In this document: positions 29,494 to 38,990 of the stretch, in pieces
Layout of the letters: each line of letters opens with the position of its first letter
How positions within the stretch are numbered: position 1 is the first letter of the stretch
Source of the DNA: Stygiobacter electus
GTDB lineage: Bacteria; Bacteroidota; Ignavibacteria; Ignavibacteriales; Melioribacteraceae
Direction: 5' to 3'
Length of the DNA stretch: 64,000 nucleotides
Assembly (NCBI GenBank): GCA_029210465.1
Contig: JARGDL010000013.1
Location: 33,722-97,721, forward strand
The notes under the pieces: model-generated
Database searches by the model: none
What the model saw: the letters and a program-made list of their open reading frames with translations, nothing else
Told to the model about the DNA's origin: nothing
Position numbers and translations under genes: made by a program

Positions 29494-30708
29494 TTATTTT
29501 TCCCCGAAATTTGATTTTACTCTTTGGAAATATTTCTGAGTAAAGTTCATAAAATTATCTTTGGTTTCTTCTATTGAATCACCACCAAACTTTTTTAAAA
29601 AGAAATCAGCAATAACCCATGCAACCATAGATTCAGCAATAACAGCACAAGCTGGAACTGCAACAAAATCGCTACGTTCACGGCGGGCAATTACTTTTTT
29701 CATTGTTGCTAAATCAACAGATTCAATTGGTGACATTAAAGTTGCAATCGGTTTCATTGCCCCACGAATTATTATTGGTAAACCAGTTGTAATACCACCT
29801 TCAATTCCACCGGCGCGATTTGTTTTACGATAAAAATTATTTTTCTTAATTATAATCTCATCATGAACTTGAGAACCAAAAAGATTTGCGCCTTCAAAAC
29901 CAATTCCAACTTCAACACCCTTAACAGCATGGATTGACATAACAGCATGAGAAAGTGCTGCTTCAATTTTTTCATCATAATGGATAAAGCTTCCAAGACC
30001 AACTGGAACGCCGGTAACAACAACATAAAATGTTCCACCAAGCGTATCCCCTTTTTTCTTAGCAAGTTTTATTTTGTTTATTATTTTATTTTCCTGTTGT
30101 GCATCCAAAACTCGAACTGCACTTTTATCAGAAATGTGATTTAATTTTTCTGCGGAATAATTTTGTGATATTTCACCATTAAAAATTTTATCAATGAAAT
30201 TTTCCCTTGGATAAATTCCACCGATGCTTTCAACAAAGCTTCCAATTTGAATATTAAAATTTGATAAAAATTTTCTTGCAATTGATGCAGCTGCAACACG
30301 AGCTGCAGTTTCTCTTGCACTTGAACGATCAATCGAATTTCTAATATCATTAAAGTTATATTTTAAAGTACCTACTAAATCTGCATGTCCTGGTCTTGGG
30401 ATTGTAATCTTTTCAATTTCTTTTTCAATTGGTTCAAGACTCATTTTATCAGTCCAATTTTCCCAATCTTTATTTTTAATAAAAAGTGAAATTGGTGAAC
30501 CAAGAGTTTTGCCAAAACGAACGCCAGAAAGTATTTCAGCTTTGTCTGTTTCAATTTTCATTCTTAAACCTCGACCATAACCCATTTGCCTTCTTGCCAA
30601 ATGAAAATTTACATAATCTTCTGATAGTTCAAAATTAGAAGGAAAACCTGAAACGATTGTGGTTAAACCTTTTCCGTGAGATTCGCCAGCAGTGAGAAAT
30701 TTTATCAT
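29494..30708 (-). CDS. aroC: Chorismate synthase
   Basis: 404 residues, somewhat longer than the common 360. Signature motifs are LTAGESHGKGL at the start, RRQMGYGRG, IPRPGHADLVG and DIRNSIDRSSARETAARVAA, and the FMN region GGIEGGITTGLPI. It converts EPSP to chorismate using reduced FMN. No other aro gene is adjacent. A 98-base gap containing the degP terminator precedes it, so it likely has its own promoter. Confidence 0.97.
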   Translation of the reverse strand: MIKFLTAGESHGKGLTTIVSGFPSNFELSEDYVNFHLARRQMGYGRGLRMKIETDKAEILSGVRFGKTLGSPISLFIKNKDWENWTDKMSLEPIEKEIEKITIPRPGHADLVGTLKYNFNDIRNSIDRSSARETAARVAAASIARKFLSNFNIQIGSFVESIGGIYPRENFIDKIFNGEISQNYSAEKLNHISDKSAVRVLDAQQENKIINKIKLAKKKGDTLGGTFYVVVTGVPVGLGSFIHYDEKIEAALSHAVMSIHAVKGVEVGIGFEGANLFGSQVHDEIIIKKNNFYRKTNRAGGIEGGITTGLPIIIRGAMKPIATLMSPIESVDLATMKKVIARRERSDFVAVPACAVIAESMVAWVIADFFLKKFGGDSIEETKDNFMNFTQKYFQRVKSNFGEK

Positions 30709-30743
30709 ATCAATCCAAATTTAGTTTTTTACAAATATAAAAA

Positions 30744-30774
30744 AATGTCAGTCATTTATTAAACGACTGACATT
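30744..30774 (-). terminator. Rho-independent terminator after degP
   Basis: A perfect 10-bp stem, AATGTCAGTC (30744-30753) and GACTGACATT (30765-30774), with an 11-base loop. Read on the minus strand it is followed directly by a run of T (ATTTTTTTAT). It lies 33 bases past the degP stop and before aroC, which makes this the clearest intrinsic terminator in the window. Confidence 0.85.
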
Positions 30775-30806
30775 CTTAACATAAAATATATAATTCAGAA
30801 TTATGA

Positions 30807-32309
30807 TTATTTATTAGGAATATCAATTCCAACTAAACGCGAGTTACCTTCTTTATCAACAACTTTTAAAAGAACTGCTTTGCCTTTTTTACTTTCGATA
30901 ATTTGTTTTAACTCTGATACTGAATTAATTTCTTTTCTATCAGCACTTGTTATTACCAAACCTTCGCCAAGTCTTTGGTTATATGCTCTGCTGAAAGATT
31001 TTACATTTGTAATCAGAACGCCTTTTTTAGTTTTAAATTCTGAAAGTTCATCGTCGTTCATATTTCTAACAGACAATCCAATTTCATCAAAAGAAATTTC
31101 TTTTGCATCAATATCTTTACCTTTTTTACCTTTTAAATCAACTTTAATAGATTTATCTTCTTTTTCATCACGAGCTTTAAGTGTTACATAACGTTCAATA
31201 GTTTTTCCATCACGAAAGAGAGTTAATCTAACAGAAGTACCTGCGCGTTTTGCTGCAACATAAGATTGCAATTCATTTGGTTGGTTTACAACTTTTTCAT
31301 CTATTTTAAGAATTATATCACCAACTTTAATATCAGATTTCGATGCAGCACTACCTTCAACTATTTGTTGAATAATTACACCTTTAGGTTCATCAAGACC
31401 AACAGCTTTTGCTGTTGCAGCATCTACTTCTTCAATACTTACACCAATATAACCACGACTTACTTTTCCATTTGCTATTAAGTCGCTTGCAACAGCTTTT
31501 GCTAAATTAATTGGAATTGCAAATCCATAACCAATATAACTTTGTGAAAATCCATTTGTTGCAATTGCAGAATTAACACCGATGACTGCGCCATTTAAAT
31601 CAACTAATGCACCACCACTATTCCCTGGATTAATAGCTGCATCAGTTTGAATAAAATTTTCGACGCCATAATTATCTTTAATAATATTTATGTTTCTACT
31701 TGTTGCACTAATAATACCAGCAGTAACAGTTGAAGCAAGAGAAAGAGGATTCCCAATAGCCATTACCCATTGACCAACGTGTATTTTGTCAGAATCACCT
31801 AAATATGCTTCTGGCAAATTGGATTCATCAATTTTAATAACAGCTAAATCAGTTAATGGATCGGTTCCAACAACTGTTGCATCATATTTTCTTTTATCAT
31901 GTAATGTAACAGTAACAGATTTTGCATTTTCGACAACATGATTATTTGTAAGAATGTAACCATCATCAGAAATTATAATCCCGCTTCCACCACCTTGTTG
32001 TTCTTTGGGGACATCATCTCTGAATGGAAAAAAGAAATGAAATTCTTTAGGAATGTTAATATCGTTTTTTACAGTTGTAACTACTTCTATTTGAACAATT
32101 GAAGGAGTTACTTTTTCAGCAACTTGAACAAAAGCATTATTGAAAGCGGCTGCATCAGCATTTACTTGTTCTACTGGCGGTTTATCAGCACCAATTTTAA
32201 TATTGCCATAGCTTGGATGGACTAATCCAAAACCAGAGACAAGAACAGCACCAAAAACAATTCCGATAAAAATTAATACAGCAGTTCCAATTACGTTTTT
32301 TCTTCTCAT
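30807..32309 (-). CDS. degP: DegP/HtrA-family periplasmic serine protease
   Basis: 500 residues with an N-terminal signal anchor (about 6-28), trypsin-like protease domain and two PDZ domains (about 280-370 and 400-495). The triad is complete: H124 in ILTNNHVVENA, D154 in DPLTDLAVIKID and S231 in INPGNSGGALVD. The LA loop contains IPKEFHFFFPFRDDVPKEQQ. It degrades or refolds damaged envelope proteins. A well formed terminator follows, and recO is 16 bases upstream in the same direction. Confidence 0.95.
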   Translation of the reverse strand: MRRKNVIGTAVLIFIGIVFGAVLVSGFGLVHPSYGNIKIGADKPPVEQVNADAAAFNNAFVQVAEKVTPSIVQIEVVTTVKNDINIPKEFHFFFPFRDDVPKEQQGGGSGIIISDDGYILTNNHVVENAKSVTVTLHDKRKYDATVVGTDPLTDLAVIKIDESNLPEAYLGDSDKIHVGQWVMAIGNPLSLASTVTAGIISATSRNINIIKDNYGVENFIQTDAAINPGNSGGALVDLNGAVIGVNSAIATNGFSQSYIGYGFAIPINLAKAVASDLIANGKVSRGYIGVSIEEVDAATAKAVGLDEPKGVIIQQIVEGSAASKSDIKVGDIILKIDEKVVNQPNELQSYVAAKRAGTSVRLTLFRDGKTIERYVTLKARDEKEDKSIKVDLKGKKGKDIDAKEISFDEIGLSVRNMNDDELSEFKTKKGVLITNVKSFSRAYNQRLGEGLVITSADRKEINSVSELKQIIESKKGKAVLLKVVDKEGNSRLVGIDIPNK

Positions 32310-32325
32310 GTATTTATCTCCTTTT

Positions 32326-33060
32326 TTATTTAAACTTTAGTGAACGAATTCCTTTGAATTCATGAATGTTATACGATAAAAATTTTTCAAAGAAAGAAAT
32401 TAAGTAATCCAAATCTTCTTCACTGTAATGACAATTATTTTTGGCTTTTAGACAAATCAGTAATTTTAGAAGTTCCGAAGAAAAATTAAAATTTGTTAAT
32501 CTATCCTTACTGCAATTTTTACATAATAATCCTAATTCGTAGTTAAAAGAAACTTCATCGTCATAAACAATTTTTTGTCCACAAGAGTTACAAATCTCTG
32601 TTTGAATGTCATATCCAATTTCCTTTAAGAAGAATAAAAAATATTTAGCAAATAGAAATTTTGGATTTTCGTTTGAATCATTAATGAGATCAAAAATTTT
32701 GACTGTCCCAGCAAATAAAAGTTTATGAGGTTCATTTTCCATTAGCAATGTATTCAGCAGTTCAATAATTGCATTTGAATAAATTAATTTTTCGTAATCT
32801 TCTCTTATTTTAGAAAAATATTTAAGAAGCTCTATTTGACTGGAAAATTGAATCTCACGGTTTTCTTTTTTGTAAAAAACTATTTCCACATAATTCATTG
32901 TGTCAACAATTAATCCAACCTTAGATTTAGATGAACGAGCACCTTTAATTATAACTGGAATCTTTCCAAAATCTTCTGTAAAAAAATTTGCTATTCTACT
33001 TGTATCACCAAAATTAATTTTATTTAAGACTATAGCTTTTGTTTTAACTATTTCAGACAT
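32326..33060 (-). CDS. recO: DNA repair protein RecO
   Basis: 244 residues with an N-terminal OB fold (KTKAIVLNKINFGDTSRIANFFTEDFGK, seen in parts) and a helical C-terminal part with a zinc site of two pairs, C157/C160 and C180/C183. It anneals single strands and loads RecA in the RecFOR pathway. The ATG at 33060 overlaps the mtnA stop by 8 bases. Length and start are typical. Confidence 0.93.
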   Translation of the reverse strand: MSEIVKTKAIVLNKINFGDTSRIANFFTEDFGKIPVIIKGARSSKSKVGLIVDTMNYVEIVFYKKENREIQFSSQIELLKYFSKIREDYEKLIYSNAIIELLNTLLMENEPHKLLFAGTVKIFDLINDSNENPKFLFAKYFLFFLKEIGYDIQTEICNSCGQKIVYDDEVSFNYELGLLCKNCSKDRLTNFNFSSELLKLLICLKAKNNCHYSEEDLDYLISFFEKFLSYNIHEFKGIRSLKFK

Positions 33061-34057
33061 TTATAAAGTTATAAGGTTTTGAAAAGATTTTTGCGTCTGT
33101 AATAATCCCTGAAATTAATTCATTTGGAATAATATCAAATGCTGGTGCGTATGCTTGATAAATTTCTTTTGTGATTTTATGATTTCCAATTTTAAATATT
33201 TCTTTTTTATTTCTTTCTTCAATTTTAATTTTACTTTTATCAGATGAATTAAAATCTATTGTTGTATATGGGGCTGCAATATAGAATGGAATTTTATGAT
33301 AATTGCAAAGAACGGCTAAATTGTAAGTCCCAATTTTATTGGCTGAATCGCCATTTAAAGTAATTCTATCGGCACCTGTTATTACCAAATCAATTTTGTT
33401 CTGCTGCATTAAGAATGCAGAGGTTGAATCTGTAATTATTGTAAAAGGAATTTTTAATTTTTCTAATTCCCATGCGGTTAATCTTGAACCTTGAAAAAGA
33501 GGACGGGTTTCATCAACAAAAACATGTTCAATTAAATTATTTTCATAACCCTTTTTAATTACATTTAATGCAGTGCCATTTCCACCTGTTGCAAGAAATC
33601 CAGTGTTGCAATGAGTTAAAACATTACTTTTTTTCTTGAATATAGATAAACCGTTTTCTGCAATTCTTTCACAAAGATTTATATCATTAGAGTGGATTTG
33701 TTTTGCTTTTTCAATTAATAACAAATACAAGTTTTTTTTATTAAAATTTTCTTCAAAAAATTTTTTCATTTCATCTATAGCGTAGAAAAGATTAACAGCA
33801 GTTGGTCTTGTAATTTGTAATCTATTAACTGCTGAATAAAAATTATTTTTGATTTTTTCTATAGTAGAATTTTTAATAGAAAGAGCCAGAGCATATGCGG
33901 CAGTAATTCCTATTGCAGGTGCACCTCGAACTTCTAATTTTTCGATAGCTTGTGAAATTCTTTCGACATCATCAGTATTAATATATTCTTCAACAAATGG
34001 AAGTTTTGTTTGATCTAAAATTTTCAGTTTATTTTCGATGAATTCAACAGAGTACAT
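33053..34057 (-). CDS. mtnA: S-methyl-5-thioribose-1-phosphate isomerase
   Basis: 334 residues from the ATG at 34057, one base after the stop of the PfkB gene; a TTG at 34066 would add three residues. The fold is eIF2B-like. Catalytic cysteine lies in LTHCNTGFLATGGNGTAL and catalytic aspartate in LVITGADRITLNGDSANKIGT, with EVRGAPAIGITAAYA near the N-terminus. It converts methylthioribose 1-phosphate to methylthioribulose 1-phosphate in methionine salvage. The other salvage genes are not in the window, which makes the adjacent sugar kinase of interest. Confidence 0.94.
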   Translation of the reverse strand: MYSVEFIENKLKILDQTKLPFVEEYINTDDVERISQAIEKLEVRGAPAIGITAAYALALSIKNSTIEKIKNNFYSAVNRLQITRPTAVNLFYAIDEMKKFFEENFNKKNLYLLLIEKAKQIHSNDINLCERIAENGLSIFKKKSNVLTHCNTGFLATGGNGTALNVIKKGYENNLIEHVFVDETRPLFQGSRLTAWELEKLKIPFTIITDSTSAFLMQQNKIDLVITGADRITLNGDSANKIGTYNLAVLCNYHKIPFYIAAPYTTIDFNSSDKSKIKIEERNKKEIFKIGNHKITKEIYQAYAPAFDIIPNELISGIITDAKIFSKPYNFINV

Positions 34058-34058
34058 T

Positions 34059-34967
34059 TTAATCAAAATTGGATAATTCTCTAAATTCGATAAATCTGTT
34101 CTTGATTTCTAAAAAGCTTAAATCTTCTAATCCTTTAGTGCTAAATTTTTCAACGCAGAAAGATGCCATGATACTTCCATAAATCACTGCACGTTTTAGG
34201 TTGTTAAATGATAAATCCATGTTTTTATGAAGGTAACCTGTAAATCCACCGGCAAATGCATCGCCTGCACCTGTTGGATCAAAAATATTTTCCATTGGAT
34301 AAGCAGGAGCTGAAAAAACAGTATCTTCTCCAAAAAGCAATGCACCATGTTCACCTTTTTTGATGATTAAATATTTTGGACCCATTGCAGAAATAATTTT
34401 TGCAGATTTAATTAAGTTTGGTTCTTTAGAAAGTAATCTTGCTTCTGAATCATTAATAATTAAAACATCCACTCTTTTTAGAACTTCGAGCAAATCTTTA
34501 TAAGCACCATCAATCCAAAAATTCATTGTATCGCAAACTACAAATTTTGGGTTGTCAAGTTGGTCAAGAACATTCATTTGTAATTTGGGTGCAATATTTC
34601 CTAGTATTACAAATTTATCTTTTTTATTTTTTTCTGGAATGATTGGATTAAAATTTTCGAAAACATTTAAATGAGTAAAAAGTGACTCTCTGTTATTCAA
34701 ATCGTAATGATATTTACAACCGTAACGAAATGTTTTTGCACCATCAACGATTTGCAAACCATCAAGAATAATATCGTGATCTTCCAGCATTTTAATATGT
34801 TCTTTTGGGAAATCATCTCCGACGACTCCTACAATTGAAACTGGTCCGGTAAAATAACTTGCCGCTAACGAAATGTAAGTTGTTGAACCGCCAAGTGCAT
34901 TTTGAATTTTGTCAAATGGAGTTTCAATATCGTCTAAACCGATAGAACCAACAATTAATAAGCCCAT
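34059..34967 (-). CDS. PfkB-family carbohydrate/nucleoside kinase
   Basis: 302 residues with the ribokinase fold. GGSTTYISLAASYF near the N-terminus contacts substrate and the C-terminal FDPTGAGDAFAGGFTGYL holds the catalytic aspartate and anion hole. VLIINDSEARLLS is the other family signature. It phosphorylates a sugar or nucleoside with ATP. It is directly followed by mtnA (stop and start one base apart), which suggests a substrate connected to methylthioadenosine or ribose metabolism; that is inference only, since bacterial MTR kinase (MtnK) belongs to another fold. Confidence 0.88.
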   Translation of the reverse strand: MGLLIVGSIGLDDIETPFDKIQNALGGSTTYISLAASYFTGPVSIVGVVGDDFPKEHIKMLEDHDIILDGLQIVDGAKTFRYGCKYHYDLNNRESLFTHLNVFENFNPIIPEKNKKDKFVILGNIAPKLQMNVLDQLDNPKFVVCDTMNFWIDGAYKDLLEVLKRVDVLIINDSEARLLSKEPNLIKSAKIISAMGPKYLIIKKGEHGALLFGEDTVFSAPAYPMENIFDPTGAGDAFAGGFTGYLHKNMDLSFNNLKRAVIYGSIMASFCVEKFSTKGLEDLSFLEIKNRFIEFRELSNFD

Positions 34968-35015
34968 TGTTCCTCATTATATTTTTTACAATGAAAAATA
35001 CAAAAATGAATTTAA

Positions 35016-35483
35016 TTAAGCTGATAAATTTATTTCGATAAATTTTAGTGAATTATCTTTCCCTGAAAAATAATCATAGATTATATCAACTGATTTTCTT
35101 TGACCAGGCCAAGCTAAAAGTTGTTTTGCTTCTTCTTTTTGCAACCATAAAAATTCCGAATGCTCATCTGAAATTTTTATTCTAACATCTTTTCCAAATT
35201 GAGTTACAAAAACTGGGACAAAACATATTTCGTTTTTTTCATGTGAATAAAATGAATTAATGATTGGCACAACCCAAAGTTTTTCTGGCTTTACAGAAGT
35301 TTCTTCTTCAATTTCTCTTAAAGCAGTTTCATAAGCCTTTTCATTTCCATCAATTGTTCCTGTAACCATTTGCCAAATGTTTGGATATTTTTCATTTGGG
35401 TTTCTTTTCATTAATAAAAATTCTATACCAGAATCTATTTTTCTAATGATGTGTGCTTCAATCAAATTGGAAATAATATTCAT
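35016..35483 (-). CDS. Nudix hydrolase
   Basis: 155 residues. The Nudix box is GTIDGNEKAYETALREIEEETSV, seen in two parts (GTIDGNEKAYETAL then REIEEETSV), a full match except serine in place of the second conserved glycine. The opening SNLIEAHIIRKIDSGIEFLL and IWQMVTGTID recall the NudB/dihydroneopterin triphosphate group. The substrate is probably a nucleoside triphosphate. It shares one base with the start of the large outer-membrane protein gene upstream. Confidence 0.88.
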   Translation of the reverse strand: MNIISNLIEAHIIRKIDSGIEFLLMKRNPNEKYPNIWQMVTGTIDGNEKAYETALREIEEETSVKPEKLWVVPIINSFYSHEKNEICFVPVFVTQFGKDVRIKISDEHSEFLWLQKEEAKQLLAWPGQRKSVDIIYDYFSGKDNSLKFIEINLSA

Positions 35484-38400
35484 TAAAATATAGCCCTTGC
35501 TTCTGCTCTTAAATTATGAATTAATTTACTGTTTTCTTGTTTTCTTAAGTCGTAACTTAATGAAGTTTGAATCATACTTGAAATTTTATAATCAAAAAAT
35601 AATCGCATATAATAATTTTTACCCAGCGTGTTCCCTTTCAAAACTTCAAATGGTACTAAGTAATTTTTTGATGATGAATTTATTTCTGTTCTTTCAAATT
35701 CCAATCTTAAACGACCAAGTGATTCGAAAGATAAATTTGTTCTTATTATTTGTGAGTTTAAATCAATTGTTTGTGGTTGTTGTGGAAATTTATCGTTACT
35801 ACGTGAAATTTCAAACTTAAAACCAATCTCTAAATTATTTTCAGGTCGATAAGAAAATTCTGAAACAATAGCATTATTATTTATTGTTCTTGAACGATTT
35901 GTAAATGCTGGGGATAAAAAATTGTCAGTCAAATTAATAATATCTGTTTGATTCGAAATTTCTTCTATCATTTTAAATCTAATACGTAATGACTTTTCTT
36001 TATAATATCCTTTTTCAATTCCAGCGGAATATTGGTTTAAACTTTTTCTTTGATTAAAACGCAACCGAAATGAAAGTTCACTATTATTTTGCATAAAATT
36101 TATATCTTGCAAAAAATTTTGAATACCTCGTAAAGTGTTTTTTTCATTCAAAAAACTTTTCAGTTTGAGTAAATAAATGTTACTCGTTTTTTCATCTTTA
36201 TTTTGTTCATCAATTCTAAAGATTGTTTCTGTTGAAATTGATTTAATTAAGTTATTAAAAGTATTATCACTCATGTTTAATTTTGTAAAATCTAATCTAA
36301 ACTTAATGTTTGTCTTTAAATCAATTATCGGATATAATTTGTCAGTTGGAACAGTAACTAAAATAAAATCAGCATCATAAAAAGAAAGTTGAAATTCATT
36401 TTCTTCAGCAATACCATTATTATTCAAATCACCCAAATAAATATAATTTCCACTTCCCTTTTGAACTTTTACAAATACTTTTTCAAATCTTGCTGTTTGT
36501 TCTGTAGATGCATTGTAATAAAATTCACCATTGAAAATATTCTTAAATAAGTTAACTCTATTTTGTGATTGAATTAGAACTGTTTCATTATTACTAAATC
36601 CAATATTTTGAAATTCTTTTGTATAACTTTTTCTTCGTAGTGCTAAATTCAAAACTGAGATTACTTCTTTAAACTCATTAAAACTTATTTCTATTTTTTT
36701 TGTTACCGCATCAGATTGTTTTAGCATTAATTTTTTAATTGGAAAACTTTCAACTCTATTTGAATATATAAATCTAACACTTGTAGAATTTGATAGTTTG
36801 TAACTTACAAATGGAGAGATTTCATTGTAGACAAAACTATTGTAACTCAAACTGTCATTCTTAAAAAATTTTTCTTCTTTATTTTCATTAATTAATTCAA
36901 CACCACTTGAAAATGATTTATATAAATAAGAAATAACTCCGTTTTGTTTTAACCATGATGTATTCAGAATTTTATTATTTGACTTAACATAATCCAACTG
37001 ATAATTAGCATTGATAATAGTTGGAAATGAAAATTCAATTTTGTTAAAAAATCTGTTTGATGAAAAATCACTTCCTTGCTTTAAGTATCCATATTTAGAA
37101 TTAAGTGAAATATTAGTTAAAGGTGAATAATTTAATTCAGCTTCTCTTAAAATTTGCTCACCGGTTAAATTATAAATATTGTAATCTCGATTAAATTCTA
37201 TGTTGTCTATTCTATCAAATGGAGAATATTTTGAGTCTAAAAATCTATCTTTCAACTGTAAACTTATTTTTCCAAGATTTGTATTATTAAAAGTAAATTC
37301 GGTTGGAGTAATTTGAAAGAATAATTTTCTTGCAAAGCCATTATTGAGAGAATTGTCAATTGTAGATAATTTATTTTTATCGAAAGAACTAATTGAAAAT
37401 TCACCGCCAATTTTAAAGTTTTTATAATTATATGATAAATTAATATTACCTAACTGTTTTAATTCAGGCATTGGCAGAAAAATAATTGGTAAATATGAAC
37501 CTTGTCCTATACCAACAAATTTATATTTACATAAACTTTCTTTTTCATAATCACCATTTCCAAAACCAACAAACGAAAATGTTACATTATAAATTGCAAA
37601 TTCATTTCCTGGAGAATAACGATAAATTTTTTTTGATTGATTATTAATCAAAGTATCAATCTCAACATAAATACCTTTTAACTTACCTAGTGAATCAACT
37701 TTTGCAAGCTCGACCCCATTTATTACTGCTTTATTTCTATCGTTACCAGCATTCATTAAAATATTTTTTTGTTGATCAGTTAATGAAAAATCGATTGGAT
37801 TATTTTCATCATCACTGTCTCGTAAATATGAAAAACCAAAATTCAAGTTATCAAATAATGTTGAAGAGAAATTGAAACCAAAGAAGTTTCTTTTAAATTT
37901 TTGGTCACTATATTCAAATTCAACAACAATTCTGCTGGCAGAGGTAATAATTTTTTTTGGTGTAAAAGTAATTTCAGAATTTGAGTAATCAATTGTATAG
38001 TCATTATTTTCACCACGTTTCAAAAGATTTCCATCAAGATATACTTTTTCACTATTAGAAATTATAACAATTAATCTTTCATTATTTTTCCCGTACAATC
38101 GATAAGGTCCTTGTTTTCCATCTTCGCCATAAAAATTATTGATGTTAAATTTTCCACGTGATGATGCAACAGAAATTTTTGCATTTGATTTATTTAAATA
38201 AAAGTCGGTCATTAAGCCTTGTAGTTTTCTTGTAGTATTTGAAAATTCATTTCCTGAAAGTATAAAATCATAATCTCCAAAAGTAGCTGTTGCATTTTGA
38301 TGTTTTATTTCAATAAAAACTTTATCTAATTCATCAAGTTTTTCTGTATTACCTTCAGGTTGAATTGGAATATTTTCATCAGTCAATGCGGCAACAATAT

Positions 38401-38920
38401 TAATGTCATCTGAAAGTTTACCACTAAGTTGAAGATTCAAACCGCTATTCAAAGTAAATTCTCTGTTTGTGCCAATTGTAAATCCACGAATCAAAGAACC
38501 CGATTTTTGTAAATCTCTTCCGAATATTGATTCTGAATTTATCATTGAATTTTTTTTACTTACTCGAATCGTATCAAAAATTTTATCTTCAACAACTCTT
38601 TGAAGTGTTTTCTTTTGATATTCTTTTTTTAATGATAGTTTTAGTGCCTGATATGTAATTATTATTCTATCATTAAGTTTGATACTCAGATCATTTGATA
38701 ATGTAAAAGTCCCCGTGTTATAATTTATTTTATACTGTTCTCTATTTAATTTTTGAGAACCAAGGAAAATATTTTCTGTGAAAGGAATAATATTGATAGA
38801 AGAAATTTTGTATTCATTCTTTAAATTAATTTTAAGAGTATCTGTTATCGTTATGATTTGAGAGAATGAATCAAAAAATGTTATAAAAAATATAATTATC
38901 GTTAAAAGATTTTTTTTCAA
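35483..38920 (-). CDS. Very large outer-membrane beta-barrel protein with SprA-like features
   Basis: 1145 residues with a signal peptide (MKKNLLTIIIFFITFFDSFS) and no recognisable enzyme domain. After an N-terminal domain of about 130 residues comes RGFTIGTNREFTLNSGLNLQ, then long runs of alternating amphipathic strands with many Asn, Tyr and Phe, typical of a big barrel. The segment DYTIDYSNSEITFTPKKIIT followed by RIVVEFEYSDQKFKRNFFG is reminiscent of repeats in SprA, the T9SS translocon, though the protein is half that length. Probably an outer-membrane translocation or secretion component; function unproven. Confidence 0.65.
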   Translation of the reverse strand: MKKNLLTIIIFFITFFDSFSQIITITDTLKINLKNEYKISSINIIPFTENIFLGSQKLNREQYKINYNTGTFTLSNDLSIKLNDRIIITYQALKLSLKKEYQKKTLQRVVEDKIFDTIRVSKKNSMINSESIFGRDLQKSGSLIRGFTIGTNREFTLNSGLNLQLSGKLSDDINIVAALTDENIPIQPEGNTEKLDELDKVFIEIKHQNATATFGDYDFILSGNEFSNTTRKLQGLMTDFYLNKSNAKISVASSRGKFNINNFYGEDGKQGPYRLYGKNNERLIVIISNSEKVYLDGNLLKRGENNDYTIDYSNSEITFTPKKIITSASRIVVEFEYSDQKFKRNFFGFNFSSTLFDNLNFGFSYLRDSDDENNPIDFSLTDQQKNILMNAGNDRNKAVINGVELAKVDSLGKLKGIYVEIDTLINNQSKKIYRYSPGNEFAIYNVTFSFVGFGNGDYEKESLCKYKFVGIGQGSYLPIIFLPMPELKQLGNINLSYNYKNFKIGGEFSISSFDKNKLSTIDNSLNNGFARKLFFQITPTEFTFNNTNLGKISLQLKDRFLDSKYSPFDRIDNIEFNRDYNIYNLTGEQILREAELNYSPLTNISLNSKYGYLKQGSDFSSNRFFNKIEFSFPTIINANYQLDYVKSNNKILNTSWLKQNGVISYLYKSFSSGVELINENKEEKFFKNDSLSYNSFVYNEISPFVSYKLSNSTSVRFIYSNRVESFPIKKLMLKQSDAVTKKIEISFNEFKEVISVLNLALRRKSYTKEFQNIGFSNNETVLIQSQNRVNLFKNIFNGEFYYNASTEQTARFEKVFVKVQKGSGNYIYLGDLNNNGIAEENEFQLSFYDADFILVTVPTDKLYPIIDLKTNIKFRLDFTKLNMSDNTFNNLIKSISTETIFRIDEQNKDEKTSNIYLLKLKSFLNEKNTLRGIQNFLQDINFMQNNSELSFRLRFNQRKSLNQYSAGIEKGYYKEKSLRIRFKMIEEISNQTDIINLTDNFLSPAFTNRSRTINNNAIVSEFSYRPENNLEIGFKFEISRSNDKFPQQPQTIDLNSQIIRTNLSFESLGRLRLEFERTEINSSSKNYLVPFEVLKGNTLGKNYYMRLFFDYKISSMIQTSLSYDLRKQENSKLIHNLRAEARAIF

Positions 38921-38990
38921 TTTAGAGTCATAGATTAACTTGTAAAAACAAATCTATACTACAACTCCAAATATTGCAAGACAATAAAAA

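Noticed and set aside
30880..31191. 103-codon plus-strand ORF inside degP
   Set aside because: Shadow of the second PDZ domain coding sequence.
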